From contig NZ_VRZA01000003.1 of assembly GCF_008064665.1 (NCBI RefSeq), positions 731,690-795,689 on the forward strand: a stretch of 64,000 nucleotides of DNA, given 5' to 3'. Each line of letters begins with the position of its first letter. Within the stretch, counting starts at the first letter, position 1. Of the stretch, positions 45,126 through 52,373 are shown one piece after another. Source of the DNA: Parahaliea maris. Lineage in GTDB: Bacteria > Pseudomonadota > Gammaproteobacteria > Pseudomonadales > Halieaceae. Made by a program: the position numbers and the translations under genes. Below the pieces are notes generated by a model, which was not told where the DNA came from, made no database searches, and saw only the letters and a program-made list of their open reading frames with translations.

Positions 45126-45723
45126 AGTCGTGAAATGGATTCTGTTGTGCCTGGTGGCCATTGTCGCTGCCATGGCGGTGGCTGCCATGCGACCGGGAAA
45201 ACCGATCGAAGTGGTGGTCAGCGCCGAGGTGGAAGTCCCCCACACCGAGGCCTGGCAGCGCATGAGTGACCTGTCCGTAGCCCACAACTATGTTCCGGGC
45301 CTGACCGCGACTGAAATCACTACACCCTACGCCACGGGGGTTGGCGCCTCGCGCAAGGTATACCAGAGCGGTAGCAACTACCTTGAGGAGACCGTGACGG
45401 CATGGAACGAGGGTGAGGGATTCGTTATTCGCCTGCACAAGGGTGAGGAACCGATGAGCCCCTTCCGCCAGGCGGAATTCCGCTACCACATGGAGCCACT
45501 GACGGATCAGGCGACCCGGGTAACGTTGGCGATTGTGGTGGAATTGCCCTTCGGTGCGCTGGGCAGTGTGCTGGGAGAGAGTGTTGCCAGAGCACCGATG
45601 GAACAGGAGCTAACCGGGGTGCTGGCGGGGTTGATCTACTACTACGAAACGGGGCAACCGGCCACCGATGCAGACCGGGAACGGCTGGCGGGCAGGGTGA
45701 CCGTAATGCCCGCCAGCGGCTGA
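45118..45723 (+). CDS. SRPBCC family protein
   Basis: A 201-residue protein with an N-terminal signal anchor (VVKWILLCLVAIVAAMAVAA). It then carries a START-like/SRPBCC fold: a conserved VSAEVEVPHTEAWQRMSDLS strand-helix, the central beta-sheet, and a C-terminal helix EQELTGVLAGLIYYYE. The lipid or ligand bound is unknown. Overlap with the PqiA gene suggests coupled translation and perhaps a joint role in lipid handling. Confidence 0.7.
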   Translation: MPKVVKWILLCLVAIVAAMAVAAMRPGKPIEVVVSAEVEVPHTEAWQRMSDLSVAHNYVPGLTATEITTPYATGVGASRKVYQSGSNYLEETVTAWNEGEGFVIRLHKGEEPMSPFRQAEFRYHMEPLTDQATRVTLAIVVELPFGALGSVLGESVARAPMEQELTGVLAGLIYYYETGQPATDADRERLAGRVTVMPASG

Positions 45724-45728
45724 TGACC

Positions 45729-46208
45729 CTACAGCAGGGCCATCATGGTTTCGGCGGAACTGACGTCGATGCCGGGGCCCGGCTCCACGTTCAGGTGGGT
45801 GATGGTGCCATCCTCCACCAGCATGGCAAAACGCTGGCTGCGCTTGCCAAGACCAAATCCGCTACCGTCCAGTTCCAGGCCGAGGGCCGCGGTGAAGTCA
45901 CCGTTGCCGTCGCCCAGCATGAGCAGTTCCTCGGCGTTCTGGGCCTTGCCCCAGGCGTCCATCACGAAGGCATCGTTGACCGCCATACAGGCGATGGTAT
46001 CGACGCCCTTGGCCTTGATCTTGTCGGCGTTGACCACATAGCCCGGCAGGTGGGCTTTGCTGCAACCGGGGGTAAAGGCGCCGGGTACGGCGAACAACAG
46101 GACCTTCTTGCCCTTGAAAATCTCGTCGGTCGTGATGTCCACGGGGCCTTCGGCACCCATGGTTTTCAGGGTGCATGCGGGAATGGTGTCACCGGCCTTG
46201 ATGGTCAT
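45729..46208 (-). CDS. Peroxiredoxin (Prx5-type)
   Basis: A 159-residue thiol peroxidase. The peroxidatic Cys49 is in PGAFTPGCS, and the PAFTPxCS-type loop with the downstream Arg (KRSQRFAMLVEDG) fits AhpC/TSA Prx5 enzymes. A second Cys74 (TIACMAV) could be resolving. It reduces hydroperoxides with a glutathione or thioredoxin-type donor. ATG 46208 is the natural start; the open frame upstream is not similar. It is divergent from the methyltransferase gene. Confidence 0.9.
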   Translation of the reverse strand: MTIKAGDTIPACTLKTMGAEGPVDITTDEIFKGKKVLLFAVPGAFTPGCSKAHLPGYVVNADKIKAKGVDTIACMAVNDAFVMDAWGKAQNAEELLMLGDGNGDFTAALGLELDGSGFGLGKRSQRFAMLVEDGTITHLNVEPGPGIDVSSAETMMALL

Positions 46209-46268
46209 GGTGTATCTCCTGGATTGCTGGATGAGGTCATTGTTATGGAACGCCGGCAAGCATAGCAG

Positions 46269-46934
46269 ATGAGTGACAGCGTGCACTGCCCACTTTGCGA
46301 TAACGGAACGACGGAATTGTTCTATCGGGACCGGCGCCGCCCCTACCGGCGATGCAGCCGCTGTGAGCTGGTGTTCGTGCCGCCGGCCTACTACCTGGAC
46401 CGGGACGCAGAAAAAGCCGAGTACGACCTGCACGACAATCAGGTGGATGACCCTGGCTACCGGCGCTTCCTGTCGCGCCTGGCCGGGCCCCTGCTGGAGC
46501 GCCTGCCGCTCAATGCCCGCGGCCTGGATTTTGGTTGTGGCCCCGGCCCGGCGCTGGCGGCCATGCTGGAGGAGGCAGGACATTCAGTGGCGCTTTACGA
46601 CGTGTTCTATGCCCCCGATTCAACCGTGCTGGAGTGCGACTACGATTTCATCTGTGCGACGGAAGTCGTGGAGCACCTGCACCGCCCGGGTGCGGAACTG
46701 GCGCGACTTTGGCAATGCCTGCGGCCCGATGGCTGGCTGGGGGTGATGACCAAGCTGGTGCGCGACCGGGAGGCCTTTGCCGGATGGCACTACAAAAATG
46801 ACCCAACCCATGTGTGTTTCTACAGCGAAGCAACCTGGCGGTGGTGGGCGGCGCAGCAGGGCGCGTTGCTGGAGTTCATTGGTGCGGATGTGATGTTACT
46901 GCACAAGCCAGTGGGCAGCGCTCCGGGGCCATAA
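46269..46934 (+). CDS. Class I SAM-dependent methyltransferase with N-terminal zinc ribbon
   Basis: A 221-residue protein. Two CPxC pairs at the N-terminus, CPLC (Cys7/Cys10) and CSRC (Cys29/Cys32), form a likely zinc ribbon before the methyltransferase. SAM motif I is LDFGCGPGPALA, and the acidic strand is ATEVVEHLHRP. The family of zinc-ribbon methyltransferases often acts on hydrophobic or sugar-type acceptors. It lies in the 61-bp divergent gap opposite the peroxiredoxin gene. Substrate unknown. Confidence 0.8.
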   Translation: MSDSVHCPLCDNGTTELFYRDRRRPYRRCSRCELVFVPPAYYLDRDAEKAEYDLHDNQVDDPGYRRFLSRLAGPLLERLPLNARGLDFGCGPGPALAAMLEEAGHSVALYDVFYAPDSTVLECDYDFICATEVVEHLHRPGAELARLWQCLRPDGWLGVMTKLVRDREAFAGWHYKNDPTHVCFYSEATWRWWAAQQGALLEFIGADVMLLHKPVGSAPGP

Positions 46935-46983
46935 ATTTCTCCACCACCTGCAGTCGTGCAGCCACCAGTGAAAAGCGTGGTGC

Positions 46984-47054
46984 GGCTCAACAACGCTGGG
47001 GTACTATTGAGCCATTGAGGCGCCAACGAAGCAATTGAAGCAATCATTGGCGCC
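46984..47054 (+). other. Structured leader of the NhaC-type antiporter gene
   Basis: Two stems lie close together in the 155-bp gap. GGCTCAA (46984-46990) pairs with TTGAGCC (47007-47013), and GGCGCCAA (47019-47026) pairs with TTGGCGCC (47047-47054). A weaker CACCA/TGGTG pairing precedes them. No T run follows. The loop of the second stem contains the direct repeat GAAGCAAT twice. This looks like an RNA or DNA regulatory element rather than a terminator. Confidence 0.45.
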
Positions 47055-47089
47055 TTGAGTACGATCAGGAACACGACGGAAAAACAGGG

Positions 47090-48976
47090 ATGATCCGATT
47101 GCCAGGTCGAATACTCAGTATTGCCTTACTACTGCTGGCGTCAGCACCGGCCCTGTTCGCCGCCGATATCATCGTCGATTCCCCCCGCGTGCTGCTGACG
47201 GGTGTTCCCGCGGGCATTTCGGTCGATACTGCGGGCACGGACGGCATTGGTTTAACGCTCGATGGCCGGGCGCTTCCGTCACGGGTGGAGAGTGACGACC
47301 TGACCACTGCCGTGCTGGCCGAGGATGCAACGGGAGTCGTCAGACTCGAAGTCACCCGGCACGACCAGTTGCTACACTCGCAGGAGATTCACGTGGTGCC
47401 GGGCTGGGTTTCAGTCCTGCCGCCCCTGGTGGCCATTTTACTGTCCTTCCTGCTGCGTTCCGTCATTCCCTCTCTGTTTGCCGGGCTCATTCTCGGAGCC
47501 TGGATGATTAACGGCATGACCTGGCAGGGCGCCGTTACCGGTGTTTTCGACACCATGACGATCTATATTCTCAATGCCATGATCGACCGGGATCATGGCG
47601 CCATTATCCTGTTCACTTTGCTGATCGGCGGCATGGTGGGTATTGTTTCCCGCAACGGTGGCATGGTCGGAATCGTCAACAGGGTCCTGCCCATAGCCAG
47701 AACGCCCAAGCGCGGCCAGACCGTCATCGCCTGCCTCGGCCTCGGCATCTTTTTCGACGATTACGCCAATACCCTGATCGTCGGTAACGCCGCCCGGCCG
47801 GTCAGTGACCATCTGAAGATATCCCGGGAAAAGCTAGCCTACCTGGTGGACTCCACTGCCGCTCCCGTCGCCACCGTCGCCGTCATCACCACGTGGATAG
47901 GCTTCCAGGTCGGCCTGATCGAGGATGCCATGGCAGGTCTCACGGGTATCGACCAGCCGGCCTACAGCCTGTTCCTGCAGTCCATCCCCTACAGCTTTTA
48001 CCCGTTCCTGGCGGTGTTCTTCGTGTTCCTGATCGTGTTGAGCGGCAAGGACTTCGGCCCTATGTATCGTGCTGAAAGGCGCGCACGGTCCTCGGGCAGG
48101 GTTACGCGGGACGCTGCGCTTCAGTCGACAGACCAGTCTTCGGGCGAATTCGGGCATGAACCGGGTATTCCGTGCCGGGCGAGAAACGCCGTGTTACCCA
48201 TAGTCTGCCTTGTGGCCGGTGTTATTGGCGGGATGTACATCAGCGGGGAAGGGGACTCGCTGCAGGAAATTGTCGGCAGCGCGGACGCATACGTAGTGCT
48301 GATCTGGGCCTCGCTGCTGTCGTGCATGGTGGCTTTTTTTCTATCCCTCGGCCAGGGAATATTGCGGCTGGAAGAATGCGTGCAGGCCTGGATAGCCGGC
48401 GCGCAGTTTATGCTTGCGGGCCTGCTTTTGCTGGTGATGGCCTGGGCCATCGCGGATGTCACCCGTGTCCTGCAGACAGCCCCGTATCTGATATCGATCC
48501 TGGGTGATACGCTCTCACCCTATACCTTGCCCACCATCGTGTTTCTGCTGGCGGCGGGCGCCGGTTTTGCCGCCGGTTCGAGCTGGGGTGTCATGGCTAT
48601 CCTGATGCCGCTGGTTATTCCTCTGTGCTGGGCGGTACTGCAGAGTAACGGCATCGCTGACGCCGCGCACATGCATATTCTCTATTCCTGCATCGCCTGT
48701 GTCCTGTGCGGCGCCGTCTGGTCGGATCACTGTTCTCCCATCTCGGATACCACCGTGTTGTCGTCGCTGGCGACGGGCTGTGACCACATGGACCACGTGA
48801 CCACACAACTACCCTATGCGTTGCTGGGTGGGACTGTGGCGGTGGTCATCTGCACGTTGCCGGCCGGCTACGGCTTGCCCTGGTGGATGCTGCTGGCCAC
48901 CGGTGCGGTCGTATTGTATGTGGCCCATCGGTTCCTGGGGAAGGCAACGGACCCTCCAGGCGCAGGGCTATCCTAG
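47090..48976 (+). CDS. NhaC-type sodium/proton antiporter with an N-terminal periplasmic domain
   Basis: A 628-residue protein. After a signal peptide (about 1-24), a 75-residue beta-rich Ig-like domain (DIIVDSPRVLLTGVPAGISVD to HVVPG) precedes the transporter. The NhaC-type membrane core begins near residue 107 and has the GIFFDDYANTLIVGN motif, IVSRNGGMVGIVNR and, near the end, SSWGVMAILMPLVIP and VWSDHCSPISDTTVLSS. The family exchanges sodium or amino acids with protons. The extra domain is unusual in length and could sense or bind ligand. Confidence 0.85.
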   Translation: MIRLPGRILSIALLLLASAPALFAADIIVDSPRVLLTGVPAGISVDTAGTDGIGLTLDGRALPSRVESDDLTTAVLAEDATGVVRLEVTRHDQLLHSQEIHVVPGWVSVLPPLVAILLSFLLRSVIPSLFAGLILGAWMINGMTWQGAVTGVFDTMTIYILNAMIDRDHGAIILFTLLIGGMVGIVSRNGGMVGIVNRVLPIARTPKRGQTVIACLGLGIFFDDYANTLIVGNAARPVSDHLKISREKLAYLVDSTAAPVATVAVITTWIGFQVGLIEDAMAGLTGIDQPAYSLFLQSIPYSFYPFLAVFFVFLIVLSGKDFGPMYRAERRARSSGRVTRDAALQSTDQSSGEFGHEPGIPCRARNAVLPIVCLVAGVIGGMYISGEGDSLQEIVGSADAYVVLIWASLLSCMVAFFLSLGQGILRLEECVQAWIAGAQFMLAGLLLLVMAWAIADVTRVLQTAPYLISILGDTLSPYTLPTIVFLLAAGAGFAAGSSWGVMAILMPLVIPLCWAVLQSNGIADAAHMHILYSCIACVLCGAVWSDHCSPISDTTVLSSLATGCDHMDHVTTQLPYALLGGTVAVVICTLPAGYGLPWWMLLATGAVVLYVAHRFLGKATDPPGAGLS

Positions 48977-49041
48977 CGCCCGTCCCGGGCTTTCCTGCCG
49001 GAGTCATCACCAGGAATTGATGATGGGCCGGGTGTCCGTTT

Positions 49042-49067
49042 ATTTCACGGCCTTGGCGGCCTGAAAT
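49042..49067. terminator. Hairpin between convergent antiporter and TetR genes
   Basis: ATTTCA-C-GGCC and GGCC-TGAAAT form an inverted repeat with a 1-nt bulge. It sits in the convergent gap 48977-49107 and may end both transcripts. There is no long T run on either strand. Confidence 0.35.
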
Positions 49068-49107
49068 TCATGTGGGATGTAAGGCACCCCAAGGTAAAGT
49101 CCGCGGT

Positions 49108-49764
49108 TTAACCCGCCTGCTCAAGCATTGTCGCGTAGATCTGCTCACAGTCCCGGTAGAAACTCAGCTCCTCATCGCCCAGGTAGGGCGCGATCATTGT
49201 CATCAGCTGCAACACGCCCTGGTGGATGGTGAGCTGGGGTCGGCGATTGCCGTACATGAGCTGGTCGTAGTTGAGCCAGAAATTCAGGGTGAGGGTCATG
49301 TTCTCCACCAGACCTGCCAGCTGTTGGCCGCGGGTATCTATCACCGATTGCTCCAGTAGCGCCTCGCAGATGGCCAGCAGGGCTGCCCGCTTGAGCTGTA
49401 CCAGCCGTTGGAAGCCGCGGCGGATATCCGGGTAGCGCTGCAGAAGGTTGTCCAGGTTGTGGTAGAAAAAGCGGTACTGGTACATCTCCTCCATCACCAC
49501 GTAGAGGAAGAACCAGTTGCTTTCAACATCGCGGCCCTCGGCCGACAGTGGTTGTTCAATCGGGGCGGAAAGCGTCGAACCCAGGGCGAGCTGATACTGT
49601 TCGAACAGCTCGGTGATAATCTGTTCCTTGCCCTTGAAATGGTAGTAGAGGTTGCCGGGGCTGATGTCCATCTCATTGGCGATGTCCACCGTGGTGGTGT
49701 GCGCTTCCCCCTCCTCATTGAAAAGGGCGAGGCTGGTGAACAGAATCCGGTCCCGGGTTTTCAC
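49108..49764 (-). CDS. TetR family regulator, PhaD-like
   Basis: A 218-residue TetR protein. The N-terminal helix-turn-helix reads TTVDIANEMDISPGNLYYHFKGKEQII, the start MKTRDRILFTSLALFNEEGE and this helix resemble PhaD of the Pseudomonas PHA cluster. The C-terminal ligand domain is intact. It lies 6 bp after the second phasin-like gene on the same strand, the arrangement expected of a PHA-granule regulator. PHA synthase and depolymerase are not in the window. Confidence 0.75.
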   Translation of the reverse strand: MKTRDRILFTSLALFNEEGEAHTTTVDIANEMDISPGNLYYHFKGKEQIITELFEQYQLALGSTLSAPIEQPLSAEGRDVESNWFFLYVVMEEMYQYRFFYHNLDNLLQRYPDIRRGFQRLVQLKRAALLAICEALLEQSVIDTRGQQLAGLVENMTLTLNFWLNYDQLMYGNRRPQLTIHQGVLQLMTMIAPYLGDEELSFYRDCEQIYATMLEQAG

Positions 49765-49770
49765 GCGTTA

Positions 49771-50286
49771 TTAACTGCGGCGCGTGGTTTTTTTGGCGGC
49801 CACCTTGCGCTTGGCAGTGGCCTTTTTCCGAGTGGGCGTGGCAGTTGTCGCCGCCCCGGTTTTTGCGGCGGCTTTGCGTTTCACCGGGGCCTTCTTGCCC
49901 GTGGGACTTTTCTTCGTTGCTGCGGCTTTGCGTCCGCTCGTCTTCGCACCGGCCAGTGTGGCGGTGAGGGCTTCCACCTGTTCTGTCAGGCGGTCAATTT
50001 TGTCGTGCAGGGCCTGCAGGTCATCGCCCTGCCGTTGCAGGCGAAAGTTCTCTCGCACTCTCGCGATACGCTCCTCCACCGAGTTCCTCGCTTCTTCGCC
50101 GGCGCTGCGGGCCTCTTCTTCCAGGGCGGCCCCCGCCTTGACCAGGTCGCGAAACAGCTTGGGGGTTTCCACTCCCGCCTTTTCCAGCCGCTCCTGGGCT
50201 TCGTCCACGGCGCGGCCGTAGGCGCCAACACCGGCCAACCAGATGTTTTTCGCGATATCGCCCACCTTGCCTTTTTCGTCGCTCAT
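49771..50286 (-). CDS. Phasin family protein with C-terminal histone-like tail
   Basis: A 171-residue protein. The phasin helix (KNIWLAGVGAYGRAVDEAQERLEKA, near 10-40) starts the protein, followed by a coiled-coil region with heptad leucines (IARVRENFRLQRQGDDLQAL). From about residue 115 to the end it is Lys/Ala/Thr-rich (KKAPVKRKAAAKT and similar), a histone-like DNA-binding tail. The layout matches PhaF. Its start lies 142 bp from the companion gene, past two terminators. Confidence 0.8.
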   Translation of the reverse strand: MSDEKGKVGDIAKNIWLAGVGAYGRAVDEAQERLEKAGVETPKLFRDLVKAGAALEEEARSAGEEARNSVEERIARVRENFRLQRQGDDLQALHDKIDRLTEQVEALTATLAGAKTSGRKAAATKKSPTGKKAPVKRKAAAKTGAATTATPTRKKATAKRKVAAKKTTRRS

Positions 50287-50362
50287 TCGGTAAAGCCTCC
50301 TGCAGTCTGACTTGCGTGTGCTGGCATTAAAGCAGGTTTGGGGGAGAGGGTGGTATGAACAT

Positions 50363-50412
50363 AAAAAAAGGGGCCTCGCGGCCCCTGAAAAAGTACCCCG
50401 GAAACTCCGGGG
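50363..50412 (-). terminator. Tandem Rho-independent terminators after the first phasin gene
   Basis: On the minus strand, CCCCGGA/TCCGGGG (50396-50412) is followed by a short T run. Then GGGGCC/GGCCCC (50370-50385) closes with the four-base loop GCGA and a seven-T tract (50363-50369). The two stems act in series on the transcript of the first phasin gene, before the PhaF-like gene. Confidence 0.85.
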
Positions 50413-50428
50413 AAAAGTGTGCTCGAAG

Positions 50429-50977
50429 TTACGCTGCGATCTTCGCGCTGATGGTTTCTTTCAGCTCGGTGAAGCGCTCGCGGGCCTTCTCCAGTTTGGC
50501 TTCCAGCGCCTTGCGATCGGCGATGGTGGGCAGCTCGATGTCGTCGATGGCCTCGCGAGCGTCAGCTTCGACCTTCTCACCGCGCTTGACCAGGTCAGCG
50601 TACATGTCGGAAGCCTTGCTGCGGCGGGCATCGATACGGCCCTGCAGGGTTTCGATCTGCTCCTGGGCCTGGTCGAAGGCTTTGCCGTAGAAGCCGAGGC
50701 CGGCCAGGAAGGCGCTGCGGCTGGTTTCCTGGGCTTTCTTGGCGAACTTGGCCATCGACTTCTCGGCGGCGTCGATCTCTTTTTCTGCCTTCTTGGCAGC
50801 CTTGCGCACATCGCGCTCGTAGGCGGCAGCCTTGTTTTCCACTTTACGCACGGTTGAGCGCACGGTGGACTTGCTGGCAGTGCTTTTGCGCTTGGCAGCA
50901 GCTTTTTTCTTCGCGGGTGCTTTGCGAGCAGCGGCTTTGCGCTTGGGGGCTACCTTGGCGGTGGTTTCTTCGGCCAT
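50429..50977 (-). CDS. Phasin family protein with N-terminal histone-like tail
   Basis: A 182-residue protein. Residues 1-45 are Lys/Ala-rich (KRKAAARKAPAKKKAAAKRK), the histone-like tail. A charged linker and coiled coil follow, then the phasin helix (RSAFLAGLGFYGKAFDQAQEQIETL, near 90-115) and a helical end. Its tail is at the opposite end from the neighbouring phasin. Two terminators lie downstream, so this gene may be expressed separately and strongly. Confidence 0.8.
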   Translation of the reverse strand: MAEETTAKVAPKRKAAARKAPAKKKAAAKRKSTASKSTVRSTVRKVENKAAAYERDVRKAAKKAEKEIDAAEKSMAKFAKKAQETSRSAFLAGLGFYGKAFDQAQEQIETLQGRIDARRSKASDMYADLVKRGEKVEADAREAIDDIELPTIADRKALEAKLEKARERFTELKETISAKIAA

Positions 50978-51176
50978 GTCTCGACTCCTGTGTCGTGGTA
51001 TTGGGACGAGCTGTACTCATCCATTGGCCGTCAGACTACGTAAGAAAATTAGAATAAACATACTAGAATGTGGTCAATTCCTGCCGCTACCAGATGCGCC
51101 ATAACGCGGCATTTTCAGCGATGGTTAAGGCGGAGGCGACAGACTGGCATGTACCGTGCCCAAGGAACCCGTTCCC

Positions 51177-52373
51177 ATGATTGAATCCGGCCGAAAACAG
51201 GCGCTGCTGACGGCGATCGCACTGGCGGTAGGCCTCGGTCTATCCTGGCTGTTGCTGGTGGGCAAGCCCGCGCCGGTGCCCCAGGTGATGCCGGAACTGC
51301 CCCCGCCGGCGGTGGACGTGGTGGCGGCGGAGCCGGCCTCCCGCGCCATCGCCGTGCGCACGCAGGGGTCGGTGGAAGCCCTGCGCATGGTCAGCCTGGT
51401 GAGCCGGGTGGCTGGACGCGTCGAGCAGACAGCGGAAAATTTTGCCGCTGGCGGTTTTTTCCGTGCGGGTGAACAGCTCCTGCTGGTCGAAACGGTTAAT
51501 TACGAACTGGCGATTGCCCGCGCCCGGTCGCAGGTTGCCGCGGCGGAGCAGCGCCTCGCCGAGGAGCGTGGTCGCGCCCGGCAGGCGCAACGGGAATGGC
51601 GCGATCTCGGTACCGAGGAGGCCAATGCCCTGTTCCTGCGTGAGCCCCAGGTGACGGCTGCGGAGGCGGCGCTGGCAGCGGCCCGCGCTGATCTGGAGTC
51701 GGCCCGGCTGGACCTGGAGCGGACCCGTATCAGCCTGCCTTTCAATGGCAGGATCAGTGCCAAGCACGTCGATGTGGGGCAGTACGTCACCCCCGGTACT
51801 GTGGTGGCCGAGGCCTACGCGACTGATGTGGTCCAGGTGCGCCTGCCGTTGACGGATCGCCAGATTGCCCTGCTGGATCTCCCCCTGACCTATGCCGAGG
51901 AGGCGGATTCCTCCGCGGCGCCAGTACCGGTGACCCTCGAGGCCCGGTTCGGCAATCAGTTGTGGCAGTGGCAGGGCAGCATTGTGCGCACCGACGCCAG
52001 TATCGATGTCGACAGTCGCATGGTTTACGCCGTGGTTGAGGTTCCCAGGCCCTTCAGTCGCGAGCCCGGAAGTCGGCGCCCGCCGCTGGCCCCGGGGCTG
52101 TTCGTGCACGCCACGATTGAGGGGCGGCAACTGTCCGGGGTGACGGTGTTGCCGCGCAGTGCGCTGCGCGACGACAACGGGGTACTGGTGGTCGACAGCC
52201 GCGACCGGGTGCGGGCGCGGGCGGTACAGATTCTGCAGGAGTCCCCCGGGCAGGTATGGGTGCAGGGTCTCGAGCGGAGCGAGCGGGTAGTGGTACGCCA
52301 GCCGCCAAGCCTCACCGCCGGTAACGTGGTGACCCCCCAGGAGGTCAGCACGGTGGCGGGAGTGAAGTACTGA
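51177..52373 (+). CDS. RND efflux periplasmic adaptor (membrane fusion protein)
   Basis: A 398-residue membrane fusion protein. ATG 51177 (AAGGAA 9 bp upstream) gives MIESGRKQALLTAIALAVGLG with a single N-terminal helix. The barrel-sandwich hybrid domain starts near 60, with the coiled-coil hairpin in residues 110-190 (AAEQRLAEERGRARQAQ). The lipoyl and beta-barrel domains follow. It pairs with the RND pump that overlaps its stop by 1 bp. No outer-membrane TolC-like gene lies nearby. Confidence 0.92.
   Translation: MIESGRKQALLTAIALAVGLGLSWLLLVGKPAPVPQVMPELPPPAVDVVAAEPASRAIAVRTQGSVEALRMVSLVSRVAGRVEQTAENFAAGGFFRAGEQLLLVETVNYELAIARARSQVAAAEQRLAEERGRARQAQREWRDLGTEEANALFLREPQVTAAEAALAAARADLESARLDLERTRISLPFNGRISAKHVDVGQYVTPGTVVAEAYATDVVQVRLPLTDRQIALLDLPLTYAEEADSSAAPVPVTLEARFGNQLWQWQGSIVRTDASIDVDSRMVYAVVEVPRPFSREPGSRRPPLAPGLFVHATIEGRQLSGVTVLPRSALRDDNGVLVVDSRDRVRARAVQILQESPGQVWVQGLERSERVVVRQPPSLTAGNVVTPQEVSTVAGVKY

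Noticed and set aside
43389..45287. 632-codon minus-strand frame across the Rieske and PqiA genes
   Set aside because: Antisense shadow of genes with conserved motifs; low-complexity His/Gly composition.
46984..47054. Integron attC site in the antiporter leader
   Set aside because: The stems lack the R and L box pattern and no integrase is present.
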